A stretch of DNA of 64,000 nucleotides from Pteria penguin (Eukaryota > Mollusca > Bivalvia > Pterioida > Pteriidae), in NCBI GenBank assembly GCA_035048485.1, contig CM068592.1, positions 41,448,045-41,512,044 on the forward strand, written 5' to 3'. Of the stretch, positions 59,626 to 64,000 are shown piece after piece (within the stretch, counting starts at the first letter, position 1; each line of letters opens with the position of its first letter). Under the pieces are notes generated by a model that saw only the letters and a list, made by a program, of their open reading frames with translations, made no database searches and was not told the DNA's origin. The translations under genes and the position numbers were made by a program.

Positions 59626-60192
59626 AAGAAGGATATAACAAAAATGAGCCTGCACCATACACGTTAGTTTTCATGCGCTTTATATTGCAAAGGGAAGTAC
59701 CATGACAGTAATTGACAGTAATGTGCATACAAGTGTTATTATACATAGAAAAAAAACATAATTCGACCTATTGATGTTTATATTTTTCCGGTTCATTCAA
59801 CCACATAAAAAGTCTGTCATAATTAAATTTATGATCACAAAAAAGCGGGATTTAATTTTTATTTTAAAAAAATATAAAAACTTGCTTACAAATAAATCTG
59901 ATGGAAATAAAATATTGTAGATATTACTAGAAAATTTGTGTTCAACAAAGCAAGATGATATATTGCCAATTTTTTCAATGGAGAAAACAAAATATCAGTT
60001 TTTATAAGCGTACCCCCTACTTTTGATCCCCTCATTATGAAGAGATAACATTTTACATATGAATGAAAACAAAAATAAATTTTACATTTGATCTTTTACT
60101 TGCACTTTTACATGAAAAACTTCGCCTCAATTATTGTTCTATATTCTGTTTTCTGATCGATTTTGTGTTTATATCTCTGTTAGCTGCAACAT
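59626..60192. other. No feature recognised
   Basis: AT-rich sequence between the satellite and SINE B. Confidence 0.5.
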
Positions 60193-60204
60193 CACGTTTC
60201 TTCG

Positions 60205-60376
60205 TTGGCTGGTTGGTTGATTGGTGTTTTATGTCGCTTTCAACAATATTTCAGTTATATCGCGACATGGAAGCAGGAAGTTACCAACCTTTTAAATATA
60301 GTGGCGCAACCCGGGAATCGAACCCGGATCGTCGGCGCCGCAAGCCAAGCGCTTAACTACTACACCAAGCCTGTCC
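60205..60376 (-). mobile_element. SINE family B, full length, minus strand
   Basis: The minus strand reads CAGGCTTGGTGTAGTAGTTA, GGTTCGATTCCCGGGTTGCG, CTTCCATGTCGCGATATAAC and a CAATCAACCAACC tail. CACGTTTCTTCG occurs at 60193-60204 and 60377-60388, a perfect 12-bp target duplication. Confidence 0.93.
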
Positions 60377-60388
60377 CACGTTTCTTCG

Positions 60389-61541
60389 TCAAACCAAATT
60401 GTTTCCTGTGACTGAGGTACACCTATAACACAAGTACTGTGTAACTCTAGTATTCTTATCAATATACCTAACTGATATTCATGGATCTCGGATCAGCGGG
60501 AAGATGTTGTGTCCATGGAAATTATGTGTCTAGTTCGGCTAGCAACCTTACTTTTTTCACCAGAAAAACAATCATAATCTGACATTAAAAGCCCCAAAAC
60601 AATAAACGAATAAATAAAAACAAGGTCGCCTAAATTCAAATTGTCATAGACATACAAAGAGTTTATATTTCTCTTTAAAACAAATCATGTATTTATCTAT
60701 AGGCGTTAAATTAATATCTATACGTTTACGTCAAATGGTAAAGTTTTGCGATACACATGTATTGAACTTATTGGCAACAATGACTTTGATAAGCACACAT
60801 TGCAATGTCCAATGATTATAAAGTAATAATCAAATGCAAGTATCTCTTTAATCCTCAGAGAAGTGTTCAAAATATACATTATAGTCGTTTGATTCTATAT
60901 ACATTCTATAAATCAGGGGAAAACTATATCCTTTTCCATAATAACAAAATATAAGATCTTCCGCACAATAGCCATTGCTTTGCAATAATTCACGCTAACT
61001 ACTTTCATATCTTGCCCTGTTAAAGTGTCAAGCTTTGTATTTGTATTCTTCATTATAAAATAAATCTACTGCAATTTCCAAAATGCATATCAGAATGAAT
61101 TGAATCATCGGAATTGTAATCAAAGAGAAATAACTCTAAAACACCTCGAAATAATGGATATGTATGTATAGATCTATATATTTATTCTGTGCATCTTTGT
61201 GATATTAAACTTTCTCATTTAAACAAAATCAAGTTTATAAATATACACGGGTACCTCCAGGTCAATGTTATTGTTATGTCAGCTGTGTGTTTCTGGTATA
61301 AATATACGTGGTTACCTCAGGTCCACCAGCCATGGCCTCAATATATTAACATTACACTGTGTCACATCATGAAGGAATTTTTTTCTGAGTCTATATCAGC
61401 TGTGAGTGATTATGGTATAAAAAAATTCAATATAATAAGTGGCGCAATGCGAGCTACTGCAGCAATTATAGCCATACGACGAGGCACAGAAATAGACATT
61501 AAAACATAACTCAATTCTTTTTCTTCTTTTTCTTCTTCTAG
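60389..61541. other. AT-rich sequence leading to the 48-bp array
   Basis: A phrase ATAAATATAC-G-G-TACCTC-AGGTC is duplicated at about 61239 and 61298. The 106-codon frame at 61189-61509 has no recognisable motif. A CTT-rich tract (61511-61540) ends in CTAG. Confidence 0.45.
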
Positions 61542-63040
61542 ATACAATCAGAATAACAAGGTATGATAAAGACATGAATGACATAACAGATACAATCAGA
61601 ATAACAAGGTATGATAAACACATGAATGACAACACAGGTACAATCAGAATAGCAAAGTATGATAAAGACATGAATGACATCACAGATACAATCAGAATAA
61701 GAAAGTATGATAAACACATGAATGACATCACAGATACAATCAGAATAACAAGGTATGATAAAGACATGAATGACATCACAGATACAATCAGAATAACAAG
61801 GTATGATAAACACATGAATGACATAACAGATACAATCAGAATAACAAGGTATGATAAAGACATGAATGACATCACAGATACAATCAGAATAACAAGGTAT
61901 GATAAACACATGAATGACATCACAGATACAATCAGAATAACAAGGTATGATAAAGACATGAATGACATCACAGATACAATCAGAATAACAAGGTATGATA
62001 AACACATAAATGACATCACAGATACAATCAGAATAACAAGGTATGATAAAGACATGAATGACATCACAGATACAATCAGAATAACAAGGTATGATAAAGA
62101 CATGAATGACATCACAGATACAATCAGAATAACAAGGTATGATAAAGACATGAATGACATCACAGATACAATCAGAATAACAAGGTATGATAAAGACATG
62201 AATGACATCACAGATACAATCAGAATAACAAAGTATGATAAAGACATGAATGACATCACAGATACAATCAGAATAACAAGGTATGATAAAGACATGAATG
62301 ACATCACAAATACAATCAGAATAACAAGGTATGATAAAGACATGAATGACATCACAGATACAATCAGAATAACAAGGTACGATAAAGACATGTATTACAT
62401 CACAGATACAATCAGAATAACAAGGTACGATAAAGACATGAATGACATCACAGATACAATCAGAATAACAAGGTACGATAAAGACATGTATTACATCACA
62501 GATACAATCAGAATACATGTAACAAGGTATGATAAAGACATGAATGACATCACAGATACAATCAGAATAACAAGGTATGATAAACACATGAATGACATCA
62601 CAGATACAATCAGAATAACAAGGTATGATAAACACATGAATGACATCACAGATACAATCAGAATAACAAGGTATGATAAACACATGAATGACATCACAAA
62701 TACAATCAGAATAACAAGGTATGATAAAGACATGAATGACATCACAGATACAATCAGAATAACAAGGTACGATAAAGACATGTATTACATCACAGATACA
62801 ATCAGAATAACAAGGTATGATAAAGACATGAATGACATCACAGATACAATCAGAATAACAAGGTATGATAAAGACATGTATTACATCACAGATACAATCA
62901 GAATAACAAGGTATGATAAAGACATGAATGACATCACAGATACAACCAGAATAACAAGGTATGATAAACACATGAATGACATCACAGATACAATCAGAAT
63001 AACAAGGTATGATAAAGACATGAATGACATCACAAAAGGT
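61542..63040. repeat. 48-bp minisatellite, about 31 copies, starting at a strong splice-acceptor-like sequence
   Basis: Unit ATACAATCAGAATAACAAGG then TATGATAAAGACATGAATGA and CATCACAG. It is very homogeneous; the main variants are AAACAC/AAAGAC and GTATTACATC/GAATGACATC. 48 bp is 16 codons (DTIRITRYDKDMNDIT on the plus strand). The plus frame is open from 61496 to a TAA at 63086-63088, after a non-repeat tail (KGFNDTAVVVLINCVHK). The minus strand is open for 564 codons. The bases just before it are a long CTT-rich pyrimidine tract ending CTAG at 61541. Coding status is undecided. Confidence 0.93.
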
Positions 63041-63086
63041 TTCAATGACACGGCTGTTGTAGTACTGATTAATTGTGTACACAAAT

Positions 63087-63249
63087 AATACACCGATCCA
63101 ATTTACAGCACGGAAAGGGATGTTTAGCGGACTTTTGATTGTTATGCCTATGACTTCATAATCAGATGTCCGTCTTGTCCAACCTTGCGTGACGTCATGA
63201 TAATCGTAATTTGTGTGCTTGAAATTCGACAAAAGTGGATCGGTGTATT
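63087..63249. mobile_element. 163-bp MITE-like element
   Basis: AATACACCGATCCA (63087-63100) and TGGATCGGTGTATT (63236-63249) are perfect terminal inverted repeats. The interior carries TTTTGATTGTTATGCCTATG and TTGTCCAACCTTGCGTGACG and matches 48972-49080. Confidence 0.8.
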
Positions 63250-63251
63250 CT

Positions 63252-63408
63252 ATTCACCCTTCCACGGTTGTAAAAAGAACGGTACATTCAGTCTGTTTTT
63301 GATTGATATATCTATGTCGTCATAAACATATGCATTGTTTGTCGGAGTTTTGTCGGACCTCTGATGACGTCATCACAATGAAAAATTGCGCTTTGTGGAA
63401 GGGTGAAT
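63252..63408. mobile_element. 157-bp MITE-like element abutting the previous one
   Basis: ATTCACCCTTCCAC (63252-63265) and GTGGAAGGGTGAAT (63395-63408) are perfect terminal inverted repeats. The interior TTTTTGATTGATATATCTAT and GTCGTCATAA resembles the 63087 element, so this is a related family with different ends. Confidence 0.75.
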
Positions 63409-63439
63409 TGGTTGTCGTTGCTCTTTTGTTGTTGTTTTT

Positions 63440-63494
63440 TAGTAATAGTGTTGTTGTTGTCGTCGTCGTCGTTGTCGTTGCTGTTGTTGTTGTT
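63440..63494. repeat. (GTT/GTC)n imperfect microsatellite
   Basis: GTTGTTGTCGTCGTCGTCGT and similar trinucleotides. Confidence 0.9.
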
Positions 63495-64000
63495 GAAAAT
63501 GGAAGATTAGTAACCTTGAAGTGAAAGGTCTATTACAGTACATCTTAACCGGATAATTTCTTTTGAAACGGTTGGACTGCTTTAATTAGTCAAAAATCAT
63601 CTTCCGCATTTCTCTCTCAGAGCCAATTCTTTTAAAAGAGAATAACAGCGTGCTTGATTTGAAAATTTTGAAGCTACCGGGAATTTCTTGTAAAATCCGA
63701 TCCGTACCTAGACTTTACAACTGCCTGGTGATTTCAAATCGAGGCGATAAACAACATGGCTTACAGTTTTAAAATCTTAAGAGAAAGCGAATAAACTAAA
63801 GGAAAAGTTTATATCAATAGGTAGATATAACTGTTTTTGTAATATAAATCGAAATTAGACAAACTCTGGAAACGGAACGTAATTAATGGTAGGACAAGTC
63901 ATATCTGCTTTTTCTTGCAGTTCGACGTCTTAAATTTAATCGTGATTAATGCGGATTTGACATCACTCATCAGAATAACCGGAAGTGTGTAGTACCGTAG
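63495..64000. other. No feature recognised
   Basis: AT-rich, no open frame of note; no cysteine-knot exon before the window end. Confidence 0.5.

Noticed and set aside
61396..63232. Minus-strand frames of 331 and 564 residues in the 48-bp array
   Set aside because: By-products of a stop-free 16-codon unit; the sequence is hydrophobic/Cys-rich and simply the reverse of the more plausible plus frame.

Overview
This is a eukaryotic, AT-rich, intron-bearing and very repeat-rich window. It most likely comes from a lophotrochozoan animal, and a bivalve or other mollusc is my best guess. The basis is (i) two families of tRNA-derived SINEs, one with AATC-type tails and one with CAAC/AATC-type tails, (ii) fragments of a dispersed element whose ends read like the common mollusc 'agctca..gagcc' repeat, and (iii) a split animal TGF-beta superfamily gene. 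I cannot name the species from sequence alone. Nothing looks bacterial: there are no operons, no rRNA or tRNA operons, no CRISPR array and no prophage.

Only one intact gene can be defended. Two coding exons on the + strand (6902-7265 and 15429-15939) splice in frame, with consensus donor and acceptor sites, into the signal peptide and prodomain of an activin/inhibin-beta-type TGF-beta ligand. Both prodomain CxxC motifs, the latency helix and the terminal RPFL block are visible. The cysteine-knot mature domain is not in the window, so its exon must lie beyond base 64000 or on another contig. The 8.2 kb intron between the exons holds two minisatellites, a tandem cluster of SINE heads and several SINEs. 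A possible TATA promoter lies near 5527, and a cluster of AGGTCA half-sites lies between it and the first coding exon.

Two decayed protein remnants are recognisable. One, at 49650-51085 (- strand), resembles the DUF3504/KIAA1958-QRICH1 family (Crypton recombinase-derived); a 105-bp piece of it has been amplified seven times in tandem and a SINE has landed in it. The other, at 46859-47185 (+), is a GIY-YIG-like fragment of a Penelope-type retroelement.

About 26 kb of the 64 kb is tandem repeat: 32 bp (671-1216), ~49 bp (2541-3060), 51 bp (3519-3925), 42 bp (7278-7866), 24 bp (8165-9380), ~102 bp SINE heads (9388-9930), 20 bp (13884-14636), 43 bp (23136-28046), 32 bp (28188-28850), ~24 bp (32315-32790), 50 bp (34215-36985), 32 bp (39360-40560), 43 bp (41475-42260), 42 bp (43300-45690), 105 bp (49953-50690), a composite 47/48/60-bp satellite (53250-59625) and 48 bp (61542-63040). 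Nearly all long open frames in the window are by-products of these arrays. The rest is SINEs, short inverted-repeat (MITE-like) elements, microsatellites and unannotatable AT-rich sequence. No undescribed multi-gene system is visible. The items most worth following are the activin-like gene with its extremely basic prodomain linker, the 48-bp array that begins exactly at a strong splice acceptor, the hairpin-forming 43-bp satellite, and the internally amplified DUF3504-like remnant.
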